NCBI RefSeq assembly: GCF_022965805.1
Contig: NC_133108.1
Coordinates: forward strand, 37,149,361-37,213,360
Direction of reading: 5' to 3'
From: Primulina eburnea
Lineage: Eukaryota; Streptophyta; Magnoliopsida; Lamiales; Gesneriaceae
DNA length: 64,000 bases
How positions within the stretch are numbered: position 1 is the first letter of the stretch; every line of letters starts with the position of its first letter. The position numbers and the translations under genes were made by a program. Under the pieces are notes generated by a model. The model had not been told where the DNA came from, made no database searches, and worked only from the letters and a program-made list of their open reading frames with translations. Shown piece by piece: positions 1-9,891 of the stretch.

Positions 1-37
1 ACATGTTGTTGAACATTGGCTTCTTTGCTGAAAATGG

Positions 38-83
38 AAATATGGATAAATCCAGTATAGAAATATGGATAAATCCAGTATAG
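38..83. repeat. Perfect 23-bp tandem duplication
   Basis: Two identical 23-bp units lie head to tail (38-60 and 61-83). They are in the presumed intron of the PIG-Q-like gene, downstream of its last visible exon. Perfect identity suggests a recent slippage event. Confidence 0.9.
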
Positions 84-576
84 ATCACCAAACGAATAGA
101 AGGAAAAAGACTTTCCTAGCAGCCGTGCAATAATTTCTCACTTCACATCAAAATTTCTCAAGCATAGACAAATGATAAGGTCCAACAAATGCAACTGAGT
201 TGAATTGTATCTGTTTCCAAAGTATTCAATGTCGGTATTCTCTCTATCTCTCTAAATATTTACGCGATTAGGTTGAACAAGTGCTAAAATTTCATGTAGT
301 GTAAAAAGTGAATTTTTTCTTACTATATTTTCCAGGGATGCTTTAAATTTATGTTTGGCATTAATTTCTTGCCTAGTATCACACCACTTTTGTGTCCATG
401 GGCCCGTGTCCTACTAAAGAAATGACTGTGCATATGGATTAGATATGACAAAAGCATGCAATCCGAGATAAGCTTGATAATTATGTTTTAAATGATTCAC
501 TATATCAAACTCAATACAATCGGATGAGAGTTAAAACATAATCAAGAAGCCATATCATCAGGTCATCACCTTTTAC

Positions 577-2902
577 CATGATCTTGTAGAAAGAAAGGCC
601 AATACAATAACTGACAGCTGCGGAGTAGGATGATTTGCCTAGTATTGCAAAATACTTTTCCCAGTATGCTATACATGAATGTGTGAGACATGCAACCAAA
701 AAGAATATGTGCGTATTGAAGAAACATATATATGACTGTTGAAAGGGAAGCAACAGATATTGAAAATGCTTTCCAAATGAACATTTTGATCCTGTAAAGG
801 AACAACAAGCTGTTACATCATCAAGCATAACTTTTAGTTCTAGGGGAGGGACATAACCATTGTCAGAAGAGGTTACATGTAAACAAATCGGAATCGAATA
901 TCGGACTCGGCATTAAGACATCTACTAAGCATCATTTGAGCAGCACTAGCAGTATTCATCGCCATAATGACAGCATCCTGATATGCAATTCAGTCAGAAA
1001 ACTGATATCCTGAAATGACAGTACTTCTTAGTTCTTAAGCATATTTACCAAGTTAAGATGTGAATCTTTCTGGTGAAGCTCGTCAAACCATTTGGGTTTC
1101 TTGCATGGAGTTGTGCACGAGTTGAATGAACCCCGGAGGTCCAGGCAATAATGGTGATCATTAAAAGTGGGAACTTCATAAATTATGACCTGCATTAATA
1201 AAAAAAAAAAAGAAGCCAAGTTAGGGAGTAAAGGGAGCATATGAAACCAAGAAAAAAGTATGCGTTGCAAGTGAAAATGACTTACATACGTGGATATCCG
1301 ACTGGAACACTATTTCTCCATTCCAATGTAAGTGATCAATTTTGGGTATGGCTCGAATTCTTTGTCCAACAGTTTCTGTTAGACCACAGACAAACTTGAT
1401 CCACATGTTTTCTAGAGCCGCAAGTCCAACTTGTTCTGATAACCCATCGAGCTTGTGGCATCCACATCTTAAACTTCCGGAATTATTCGTACAAGCATTT
1501 GGGCTTCGTGTCAAACATTGTCTATTGGTAGCCGAATTCTTGCAAGTCTTTTTATCATTTCCAGACACAGCCGACTGTCCATTGACACTATGCTCTGCTA
1601 CATAAGACCCTAGCAGAGAAAATTTGCATTTGTTTTGAAGAAATGCAGGCATATTCTCATTTGTCACCCGAAGGAATTCCTAATTGGAAGATGATGGTTA
1701 CTATTCAAGTAAAACATTGCAACATGGTGCACAGAAAAATTAAAGACTACTGAGTAATTTCAATCAGAAGCACCCAATTCAGTAACACTAACACGCCATG
1801 TCTGGGCTATACAGTAAATGTAACTTTAGGGTAAATGTTTGTTGAGTCTGCAGGGTAATTTCAGAAGAAATTAACTGTAGGACAAGCATGAAATTATTAA
1901 TTTATTATAACAAAGAACGAGAAAGGGTAAGCATGGAACTGACTTAGAATTTAGAAATTGCAATGACTAATGAGACTCAGAACCAGTAGTGTCAAAGTAG
2001 AAACTAATAGACAGACTCTAACCATTATAAAGATCCAAAGAAAAAACTGATTCATGGAAGATGGATAAATTAAGTTTTTGGTGACTCGACATAGTACTAT
2101 CACTATCCAATATTGACAAAACATTTTGCTGTAACCAAAATAAAAAAGGCTAAACCATAGTGAGCATCCAACTTTCCACAGATCTTCTTTTATCCAGAGT
2201 TGATCCATCTATTGAGGCCAGAGTTAATTTTTTAACAACACGATGCGTTTGGGATGAAGTAAATCAACAAAGTAGATCAGGGAGAGGCATATCAATGTCT
2301 ATGGAGTTAAAGTTCAAGAATTCCAAGCATCTTAACCGCTGTATCCTTTATCGCTAAAATCAACACAGTAGCTAGCCACATTTAACTTATGTTTTTACAG
2401 GCTTCCACATAATGCTGTTTTTACAGGCTTCCACATAATGCCGCTTTGGTAATTTTATCGAAATCCACTCATTAAACCTCAATAAGCATATCATAAGTTC
2501 ATGAATATTGCCTGAAACGTAATGCAATGAAAGAATTAACTTTAGCAGCGCTATCCAATTCATATTCACTTATGAAAAGGTAAGTTAAGCTGAATTTGTT
2601 CCTTGATCACCTCAAATGAATCAAAATTAAGCCCATAAGTGCAGAAGTATCTAACTAAAAGCCACATTACCGAAAATATTAACAAAAATAGTAGTAGAAT
2701 ATACCTGGACATCTGATCGTGGGGCAATTGAGGAAGAAAGTGTCAAAGGCTCGTCGCAGGCGAAAGCAACTACGATATCGATAGAGGCTTCCGAAGAAGA
2801 AATGAACCAACCGAAAAGGTAACTGAAATTAGACGGCGCACGGGAGGAAAAATTCTCCGGCCACCAAATCCTGCACTTTCTTCTTGCCGCCATTTCCACC
2901 AT
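577..2902 (-). CDS. GPI1/PIG-Q-like subunit of GPI-GlcNAc transferase, 5' part
   Basis: Five exons join in phase on the minus strand: 2705-2902, 1290-1679, 1049-1189, 877-977 and 577-791, all with GT-AG borders. They encode about 348 residues. The product begins MVEMAARRKCRIWWPE (a second in-frame Met is at 2893). The last exon reads YMIKMFIWKAFSISVASLST and ends FLQDHG; it is hydrophobic and contains FLQYAHILFG and LLYWPFFLQD, which I recognise as the Gpi1 membrane region. In the family this protein stabilises the ER enzyme complex that adds GlcNAc to phosphatidylinositol, the first step of GPI-anchor synthesis. Exon 5 ends in phase 1 and no following exon is recognisable before position 1, so the 3' part should lie outside the window. 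The assignment is by remembered family similarity; the exon phasing is read directly. Confidence 0.8.
2391..2442. repeat. 26-bp tandem duplication in PIG-Q intron 1
   Basis: Two adjacent 26-bp units (2391-2416, 2417-2442) differ only at the last base. They lie in the first intron of the minus-strand gene. Confidence 0.85.
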
Positions 2903-3377
2903 CAATCACGCTATCTCATTTTTATATTTTTCCAACAGATCTGAAGGCGGAGAAGAGCGCGAATCGAAAAGTCCGGTGCCGGCAGACAGTGGAGAGAGAA
3001 ATTTGTAAACGGGGTTAGAAGAGGAGACTGACTAGGCCCATAACCAATTAAAGATCTGTTTCTGCAAAAATATTTATTCAATCCAAAATCTAATGAGCCC
3101 AATATAAAACATGACCGAAAGGCCCAACATGTGGTGGCCTGCACCAGTATATTATCCATCTCTTAGGTTCTGTTTGGTTGCTTGGATGCCGATCTTATCA
3201 AATATTTGTTTTTGCTTTGAATTTTCGTGGACGTGTTATGTATACAAAGTACAATTTGAATGTGAAACACACTAATCTAATCAAATCACGTGAATCTTCG
3301 ATTTGGCCTTGATTCTAGCCTCTTTGATTTGATGTGACTATCACGAATAAACTAATGAAAAAGTGAGTTGAAATTCT

Positions 3378-3965
3378 TTAAATGACATTGATGTGATCGG
3401 GTGAATTGGGTGCGAGATGGTTGGAAAATATCACAAGGTCGGGACTATATTCTTTCAGGAAGAATTTCTCCCTGACTCTGGAAATATCTGAACTCTTAAG
3501 ATAACAGAGATCATTAGTGGGGGTGACAGATGGTTTCTCGGCGTAGTCACTCCGACGATCAATGATCAAATCATGGTGCCCATACCTAATGACACCCTGT
3601 ATAAGAACTCCCAGGCTCATAGATGAACTCTACCCTTGCTGCTTCTTTCTCCTGGCTGCCCGGGCTCTAATCTCCCGGGATCACAAATGAACTCGGCCCC
3701 CGCTGGACACGGAGCAAGGCTGCTCTGATCTCCTGACTGCCCGGGTTCTAAACCGGCGATGACCCAGGGTAATATGGGATATTTCTCGGGTATCACCACT
3801 TCTTCTCTTAAATAGTCGGGCTAGAGTTCTATTCACTGTCCCGAGTGCAAGAAGTGGGTTTGGACGGGAAATTTATACGACGTATGGCTTACATGAGCAT
3901 GAGGTACCATTGGCATTTCCCAAGCTTCTAAAAAGAGAAGGGCAAAGCCCGAGCTCCTAGCTCAC
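3378..3965. other. Probable LTR/leader remnant of a gypsy-type element
   Basis: This stretch is locally GC-richer, with repeated CCCGGG-containing, imperfectly duplicated blocks (about 3625-3690 and 3685-3750). It directly precedes the gypsy-type transposase relic. No gene is visible. The short open frames on the minus strand look like chance frames. I read it as decayed LTR or leader sequence; no boundaries or TSD were found. Confidence 0.35.
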
Positions 3966-3974
3966 CCTTTTCTG

Positions 3975-4463
3975 ATGTGGAAAGCACTCTTCGCCTTGGG
4001 GATGAGGAAGCTCTTAGAGTCCTATGATCTATTCCTTCTTCCTTCCAAATTCGACTCCCTGCTCTCTCTGATCGGGCTGATCTGCCCCCAGAGGGTTTTT
4101 TTTACTTTCTTTAAAGACCAAGTACATAGTGGTCTTAGATTTCCCATCTCTTCATTCTTCATCGAAGTAGCCCATTTCTTCGGGGTCCTCATAAACTAGC
4201 TTCATCTCAACTCTTTTCGCATAATGGCCGCCACTTACATTCTCTTCAAAATGCACAACCTTCTCATTATCCCCCTTGTCCTTGATTATTTATTTCTCTG
4301 TCGGTTTGGGGACAACGCCTTTTATCTATCCGCCTGTTTGAAAAGCCGGTTCCTTGATGATATCCCTTCTTCTCTAAAGGGATGGAAAGACATGTTCTTC
4401 TACATCACCCTTCCCTCTCCTCCTCAGTCTTTGTGTTGGAATATTTCATGTTCGCAATCTTGA
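3975..4463 (+). pseudogene. Putative gypsy-type transposon protein (Transposase_28-like) fragment
   Basis: One frame runs through 3975-4463, broken by a stop at 4197-4199. Before the stop it reads FKDQVHSGLRFPISSFFIEV. After it comes NSFRIMAATYILFKMHN, then ending in LKGWKDMFFYITLP. This order (a 'D/E-GLRFP-FF-EV' block, then an 'N-S-R-' block, then 'KGWKDRFFF') is typical of the plant putative gypsy-type transposon protein domain (Pfam PF04195 as I recall it). N- and C-terminal parts are missing, and the piece abuts a Copia LTR fragment beginning about 4433. It is a relic, not a working gene. Confidence 0.6.
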
Positions 4464-4960
4464 TTTTGATGTTAACAAATCTTGTTAGTTTGTTTATAAT
4501 GAATTTACCTAATTGCGCAGAAGCTGAAACAGATCAGGATTCGAACTGATCGGTTATCGAGCAAAAACTGAAGTTATCAAGACGCAAAACTGAAAGCGTC
4601 AACTGATTGCCCAAACTGAATACATTCAACTGAGATATCAAAGACCAGTTCAACTTGTTATTTTGTTTCTAATTAATTTACCTAATTGCGCATAAGCTGA
4701 AACAAATCAGGATTCGAACTGATCAGTTATCAAGAAAAAACTGAAGCTATCGAGACGCAAAACTGAAAGCGTCAACTGATTGCCCAAACTGAATAAGTTC
4801 AACTGATATATCAAAGATCAGTTCAACTGATTGTCCAGCTGATATGTGGTTCAGCAGAAGATTTTCAGAAACCCGACTAGCTGATGAAGAGCTCAACTGA
4901 TGAAGAGCTCAGCTGATCAGTTCAACTGAAGCAGTGATATCAGTTTAGCTTGTATTGGCT
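4433..4960 (+). mobile_element. Copia-type LTR fragment
   Basis: It starts TGTTGGAATATTTC. Its first few hundred bases match, in reverse orientation, the right end of the LTR at 16543-17950 (shared blocks include GATTCGAACTGATCAGTTAT). It holds a direct duplication of about 167 bp (4492-4658 and 4665-4831, period 173) and many CAGTTGAACTG-like words. The 3' end is lost where Harbinger-like coding sequence begins near 4962. No coding capacity. Confidence 0.6.
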
Positions 4961-5006
4961 TGTACAAGATCGCACAATTTCCTTCGAAAAGAGTGTCGAT
5001 CTGATG

Positions 5007-5356
5007 TGTTGGGTTCAATAATTGACCTTGCTTGGTAGAGCGATCGAACCGTGGTGCTTGAGCTACTGTGCGGTTTAAAAGATTTGAGTTGCACCATTAC
5101 CACCAGCTATAGTTTTAGGTAAAGCGGCAAGCGCTCGGTCCTACAATTGGTATCAGAGTCAAGGTCACGGGTTCAGTTCTCATTGATTGCAAGGAGTGCA
5201 ATTATTGGGAGGGAGATTGTTGTGTGCAATAATTGACCTTGTTTGGTAGAGCGATCGAACCGTGGTGCTTGAGCTGCTGTGCGGTTTAAAAGATTTGAGT
5301 TGCACCATTACCACCAGCTATAGCTTTAGGTAAAGCGGCAAGCGCTCGGTCCTACA
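5007..5356 (+). mobile_element. Complete TRIM (miniature LTR retrotransposon), 350 bp
   Basis: Two 139-bp LTRs (5007-5145 and 5218-5356) start TGTTG and end CCTACA, and differ at five positions. The 72-bp internal part opens with a TGGTATCAGAG primer-binding site (5148-5158, complementary to initiator tRNA-Met as in many plant elements). It closes with a purine-rich tract (about 5207-5216). The 5-bp TSD TGATG is perfect (5002-5006 and 5357-5361). There is no coding capacity, so movement would depend on another element's proteins. It is intact in structure and sits inside the Harbinger-like relic. Confidence 0.93.
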
Positions 5357-5419
5357 TGATGAATTTCCAGTTGAACCAAAGAATGAAGTTTGACAACCTG
5401 TATCAGAATTAGTTTACGA

Positions 5420-5551
5420 GGATAATAACTTTGATCAAATATTTGACACTGAAAAACAACAACGAGCAAATACAAATGCTTGAAGGGATAATAACTTTGA
5501 TTAAATATTTGACACTGAAGAACAACAACGAGCAAATGCAAATGCATGGAG
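5420..5551 (+). repeat. 66-bp in-frame direct duplication in Harbinger-like relic
   Basis: Units 5420-5485 and 5486-5551 are a few substitutions apart. Each is 66 bp, so the copy keeps the reading frame (22 codons, FDTE-QQRAN-NA). It duplicates the acidic segment before the WRD-IA motif. Confidence 0.85.
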
Positions 5552-5554
5552 GGA

Positions 5555-6880
5555 TGATAAGTGCAAGATTTGCACTTAATTTATATTAGAATCCATTTTG
5601 AATTATGCTGGTTTCGAACAGAATTATGCGTTTTTTGGTTGTTTTTGTTGTCATTTCAGGAATAAAGAAAATAATGGACACGAAACCAAGTGGACCAAGA
5701 AAACAGAACCGAGCCGCGAGTATAAATATTGCCAAGACCAGAAGGGCGCGCGCGGTCGCGCCACTTCACGCGCAGCCGCGCGCGCACAGATAATGCACAA
5801 GGACAGAAGCTTGCGCGCGGTCGCGCGACATCTTGCGCACCAGCGCGCACACATGCACGGGCCAGACGAGCAGCAGCTTGCGCGCCACCGTGCGCACGGC
5901 GTTCCAGAAAGTTATAAAATGCGCGCCGCTAGGTCAGAAAAGGGAGTCAGCCGCCGTGGAGAGAAAACACACGAAAATACACCATCTTGGGAAGAAAATG
6001 AGGCGAGAAACGGAGCGCATACATGAGACGAAGATTCAGAGTGTGAAGAACAGTCACAAATTTGAAGAACGACGGATCTGGGGATAGAGACGACACTTCG
6101 GATTTGTTATCTTTTCCTTTGTTTCTTTATTTTATTGCGTGGCGATGTCTAGAATCACAAACATGTCTTGTTTTCTCTTGGATTTCGTGATGACTAAATT
6201 TCCATTCTAGAGGTTAACGTAGATTTGTCTTTACGATGATTTGACATGGATATTTTTATGATTGGATTCTGTTTTATTTAATTGTGTTCTCTGTATTCAT
6301 TTCACTGCAATTTACTGGCCATAAATTGTTTGTTGTTGATTAATTCTATAACTCGGGAGAGGGACTAGGATTATAGATCATTAGAGACACATCGTGGAAT
6401 GTTTATATCGTTCGGAAGGCGTATAACTTTAGCGAGGCTTAGGTAAGAACAATGATTGCATTTATCAATTAAACTTAGATTTGTATTAGGAATAATTGAA
6501 TCGAAATTTGATTGATACATTTATTCGTCACTTGGGAAAGGGGGAATAAAATACGTAAGTGTTCTTGGCCATTAAATAATAGGAATTCAGGAATTTAAAT
6601 GCAACCAGGAGAATTATTGTAGAACTTAGTGAAGTCAGTCATCTAGATAATTTCTATCACTGATATTTCTCTAGTCAGTAATTCGATTTATTGTTTATTC
6701 GCATTTTAATTGTTCTTAACAAACCAATTCTCTTACGATTTTTCTAAATAAAATCTTGACTATTTTAATTACAAGAACTGATATACGTTTTTATACACAC
6801 TCCTTGTGGGATCGATATCTGTACTCTAACCAGTACTAAAACTTGACATCATACACTTGCGGTAGTGAAAGCACGCAACA
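5555..6880 (+). mobile_element. Solo LTR, Ty3/gypsy Tat/Ogre-like
   Basis: It starts TGATAAGTGCAAG and ends GCACGCAACA. The 3' part has the CTCCTTGTGGGATCGATA and CACTTGCGG blocks I associate with Tat/Ogre-type LTRs. A GC-rich block of GCGCGC/CGCGCG words (about 5745-5905) stands out from AT-rich DNA and makes spurious arginine-rich frames. Flanks are GGGAT (5551-5555) and AGGAT (6881-6885), an imperfect 5-bp duplication. Removing the LTR rejoins the WRD-T reading of the Harbinger relic. No PBS or coding DNA follows, so it looks like a solo LTR. Confidence 0.65.
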
Positions 6881-6936
6881 AGGATACTATAGCAAATCGA
6901 ATGTGGAGTGACGTTGATTATGTTGACCATAATAAT

Positions 6937-7960
6937 GTAACATCCAAAAGTCAACCAACATAAACCACATGCGTGCAAACAATTTAAATTGCTTAATTGT
7001 TTTATTTAATTGATTTTTAAATGCTTACATGATATATAATATAATATATGATTGAAGGTCTAGCTGCATGATTTCATGAAAATTGAAGATTCTCATCCGA
7101 ATACTCAATAATAGGCTGAGAAAAGGAGACCAGGGATGGCTAAAAATAAATATTTTCAAGGCTTGTTAATAGATTAAATATGATTATTTTTTTCTAAAAA
7201 TGATAGAGTCTAAATTATTTTACGAGACGAGCTCGATTTTATTTGGAAAGCCGGTTTTGGGCAAACAAAGGATTTTAAAGGACCAAATGTATTAATTTTG
7301 AAAACTAATTTTTGTAAACTTTTATTTTTCAATTAAATAAATGTTATTGAGCCTAATTTACCTAATATTAATAGGCCTAATTGGTCCCTAAACATAAAGG
7401 CCCAAAACCCTAACTCATTAACATACAAACTTCAACATCTGTAAAATAGAAATATAGGGTTTCAAGACCCTCATTCAACCATCCATCACACACACAACAC
7501 ACAAAATATTTTCGAAAAATTGGAGAGAGAAAAAATCAAGGAGTCTTCGTCATCCGTTCGTTCTTCTTCGCAACCCATGCCAACGGTTGCATATCCGAGC
7601 ATTCTAAACGCAAAGGCATGCTTCTAAACTTTTTTGACGCACCATTCAAATGATATTAAGCATGTTTTATATATTTTTTCATGAAAAATAATTGAGCATG
7701 AATTGTTTAACGATAGGATAATTATTTTCAACGTTTTGATAATTCTACGCTTGTTTGAAAAATGTTATGAATTATAAGGACACGCTGCCAGTAGGATGTG
7801 TTCAAAGGCTAAGAAAGAAGGTCGTTAAGAGGCAACAAGAAGGCTAGAACCGAGCTTGGCTTAGGAAAGAACGAGCCTAGGGTTTTCTCCATGGAAGCCA
7901 TGTGTTGAGGTCGGCTATGGGAGGAGGCGTGCGTGTGTGCGGCTTGGCCAGGGTAATTTA
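6937..7960 (+). mobile_element. Decayed LTR remnant, Ty3/gypsy Tekay/Del-like
   Basis: It starts TGTAACATCC. The interior shows the GGACACGCTGCCAGTAGGAT block near 7779, common in Tekay-type LTRs. No clear right end, TSD, PBS or coding DNA. Assignment rests on remembered LTR wording, so it is tentative. Confidence 0.4.
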
Positions 7961-9599
7961 TGCCTGGAACCAATACTGTGTCACCTTCAACGTCAACCAC
8001 CATTTTTTTATTTGTATCAAGACCAGACACTTCCAATTATCTTCCTTGAACATCAATCGTGATTCTTCGTTCTCGCTTGTCCTCTCTTCGATTTCCAATT
8101 GTTCTCCTTCATCGTCGTCGCTCGTGATTCACCAAATTCTCCTTTTATTAATTTTTTTATTAATTCGGCTGCGTGCCTAACACGTTGCACCTCTCGGTCC
8201 TTGATCCTTTGGGTGTTCGCGACTTTTCCAGTGGTTTTTCTCTCATATTACCGTCGTGCACACCACCGTCAAGACGCTTTGCCGCTTCTTGATGATTCGC
8301 AGGTTCAAAAACCCATCACATTCAGCTGCAAAACTTCAGGGATTTGGTAAATTCCTAACATTACAAACATGGATTTGGGGTACTTGAAATTCTTCCGAGA
8401 TTGATTCATGTTTTGCTATAAGAACCTTGTTGGTCCAGCAACTCTATACGTGACCGTTTAATATGAGAAAATACTGAACCTTCACATGTCCACTTTATTT
8501 TCTGGACATGTCATATGTGTTTTCTCTTGTATGATTTGTTAGATGTGTGTTGACCATCGTGTGCATTTCTTCATGTGGAATGCTCATCATCCCATCCAAT
8601 ATTTGTTATTCACTTGTATACTTTACTTTCTCTTTGTGTTGGACTTTTCTGTAGGACTTGGATGGCTATTTCTTATCTCTTGATTTTTAGTAGCCACTTG
8701 CTTTATCCATCATTTTTTTGCAATAATTTTCCATGTTCATGGAGTACTTCTATGATGGTACTAAACTGTGCCCACTTTATTTACGCTTGTTCAGAAATTT
8801 CAATATGTGGAAAGTGGGATGTTGACACTTAGGCAAAAATCGCATTTGGTGTTCCCATAGCTGTTACTTTTTCTTCTTCTCTCTACATGAATAGCCTATT
8901 ATCCCTTGTCTAACAATCATTATTTGGCCTCCGGGATATTTTCAAACAGAATGCCCTTTGGCCAATTTTATACAAACTTATTTGCACTGGCCGAGTGATT
9001 CAACACTTGCTCATTCTTTGGGCATGCTTCATTATATTTTGCTTGCAAATCTAGTGATTCTCATGCCTTACACCCTACTTGGTGGATGCCCCTCTTTCTT
9101 TTTCCTTGCTTCAATATTATTTGAGCCTCCATGATTCTTTTACTTCCACATTGTGTTCTCACCAGGATTTCATTTGCTGTCGTAGAAGTGTCAATGAAGA
9201 GTCCAAAATAAAATTACCAAGCTTGGATGAAAATATTTGCAAGTGGCCGAGAACGTACAAACAAAGTGTCACGCCATAGTTATCCAAAACGCGAGGCGAA
9301 AAAAGCGCTCAAGTGTCTGTACTTACAGCGCAAAGCAAATCACACACTTTACAGAAAAAGCGCAAAAAACAAAAAATTCTGAAAAAAATAAAATAAAATC
9401 AAAAGTATTTGAAAACAGTGATAGATAAAATATCAAATATCAAAATCATCTTCATTTTCATTTTCCAAATTTCTGTTATCATCACCATCGCTTGGTCTGT
9501 ATCCATCGGTCTGATACCAAGTTCAAAATTGAACTGGGATTTCAAGACTGTGCAGGTATGTGACTATTCAATTGAGGAAGACTTAAAAAATTTGTAGAT
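7961..9599. other. No confident gene; decayed repeat DNA
   Basis: Short open frames have no recognisable domain. 8040-8350 is CT-rich and resembles a plant 5'-UTR with a possible splice donor near 8346 (TTTG|GTAAAT), but no coding exon follows. 9211-9290 shares wording with 18300-18360 (GTTTGGATGAATATG-like), showing the same dispersed repeat. TCTGATACCA near 9510 could be a minus-strand PBS-like word. Confidence 0.3.
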
Positions 9600-9891
9600 A
9601 CTATTCATACCAACAAGGTGTATCTTCTCTTCAGACAATTATAAGATGAGTGACCAACAAGGCTTAAAAACTCTAAAGTTAAGCATACTTGATTTGAGAC
9701 AATTATCAGATGAGTGACTATATAGGAAGATTATCAGGGTCTGTGTGAGCGAAAACACAAACACACTAGCAAGACTCATGTTAGTATAATTGGGACATTC
9801 ATCGAATCTGAGGCACGACAGAGTGGAACTAATGACGCTCGCCTGCAGCAACTGCCGTGGAAATAAGTATTGTGCGGGGCAAAGTGCTACA
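9600..9891 (+). mobile_element. Cassandra-type LTR relic with 5S-rRNA-like segment
   Basis: 9667-9728 carries a degenerate 5S rRNA-like track. CTCTAAAGTTAAGCATACTTG is followed by GAGACAATTATCAGATGAGTGAC and then GGAAG, in the order of the 5S internal promoter region. Cassandra TRIMs are known for 5S sequence in their LTRs. The following GTGTGAGCGAAAACACAA and TGTTAGTATAATTGGGACA blocks also fit remembered Cassandra LTR text. A partial duplicate of the 5S-like box sits at 9631-9661. Ends and TSD are not resolved. Confidence 0.5.

Larger units (their letters stand above)
4962..6947 (+). pseudogene. PIF/Harbinger (ALP1/HARBI1-like) transposase C-terminal relic, split by two insertions
   Basis: Three islands read as one C-terminus once the insertions are removed. 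Island 1 (to 5006) gives HNFLRKECRS. Island 2 (5357-5554) gives DEFPVEPKNEV then NNFDQIFDTEKQQRANTNA. Island 3 (from 6886) gives TIANRMWSDVDY. The 'HNFLRKE...WRD-IA--MW' pattern is typical of plant ALP1-like proteins derived from PIF/Harbinger transposases. Internal stops and an in-frame 66-bp duplication show decay. The upstream catalytic part is missing and was apparently replaced by the Copia LTR piece. Insertions are the TRIM (5007-5356) and the solo LTR (5555-6880). Confidence 0.6.

Noticed and set aside
1342..1605. Plus-strand frame of 87 codons
   Set aside because: Shadow of PIG-Q exon 2 on the minus strand.
5598..6087. Overlapping arginine/alanine-rich frames on both strands
   Set aside because: They arise from the GC-rich repeat block of a solo LTR; frames in all phases look alike and none has a domain.
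8040..8350. CT-rich stretch resembling a 5' UTR exon with a donor site
   Set aside because: No downstream coding exon or start codon in a meaningful frame could be linked to it.
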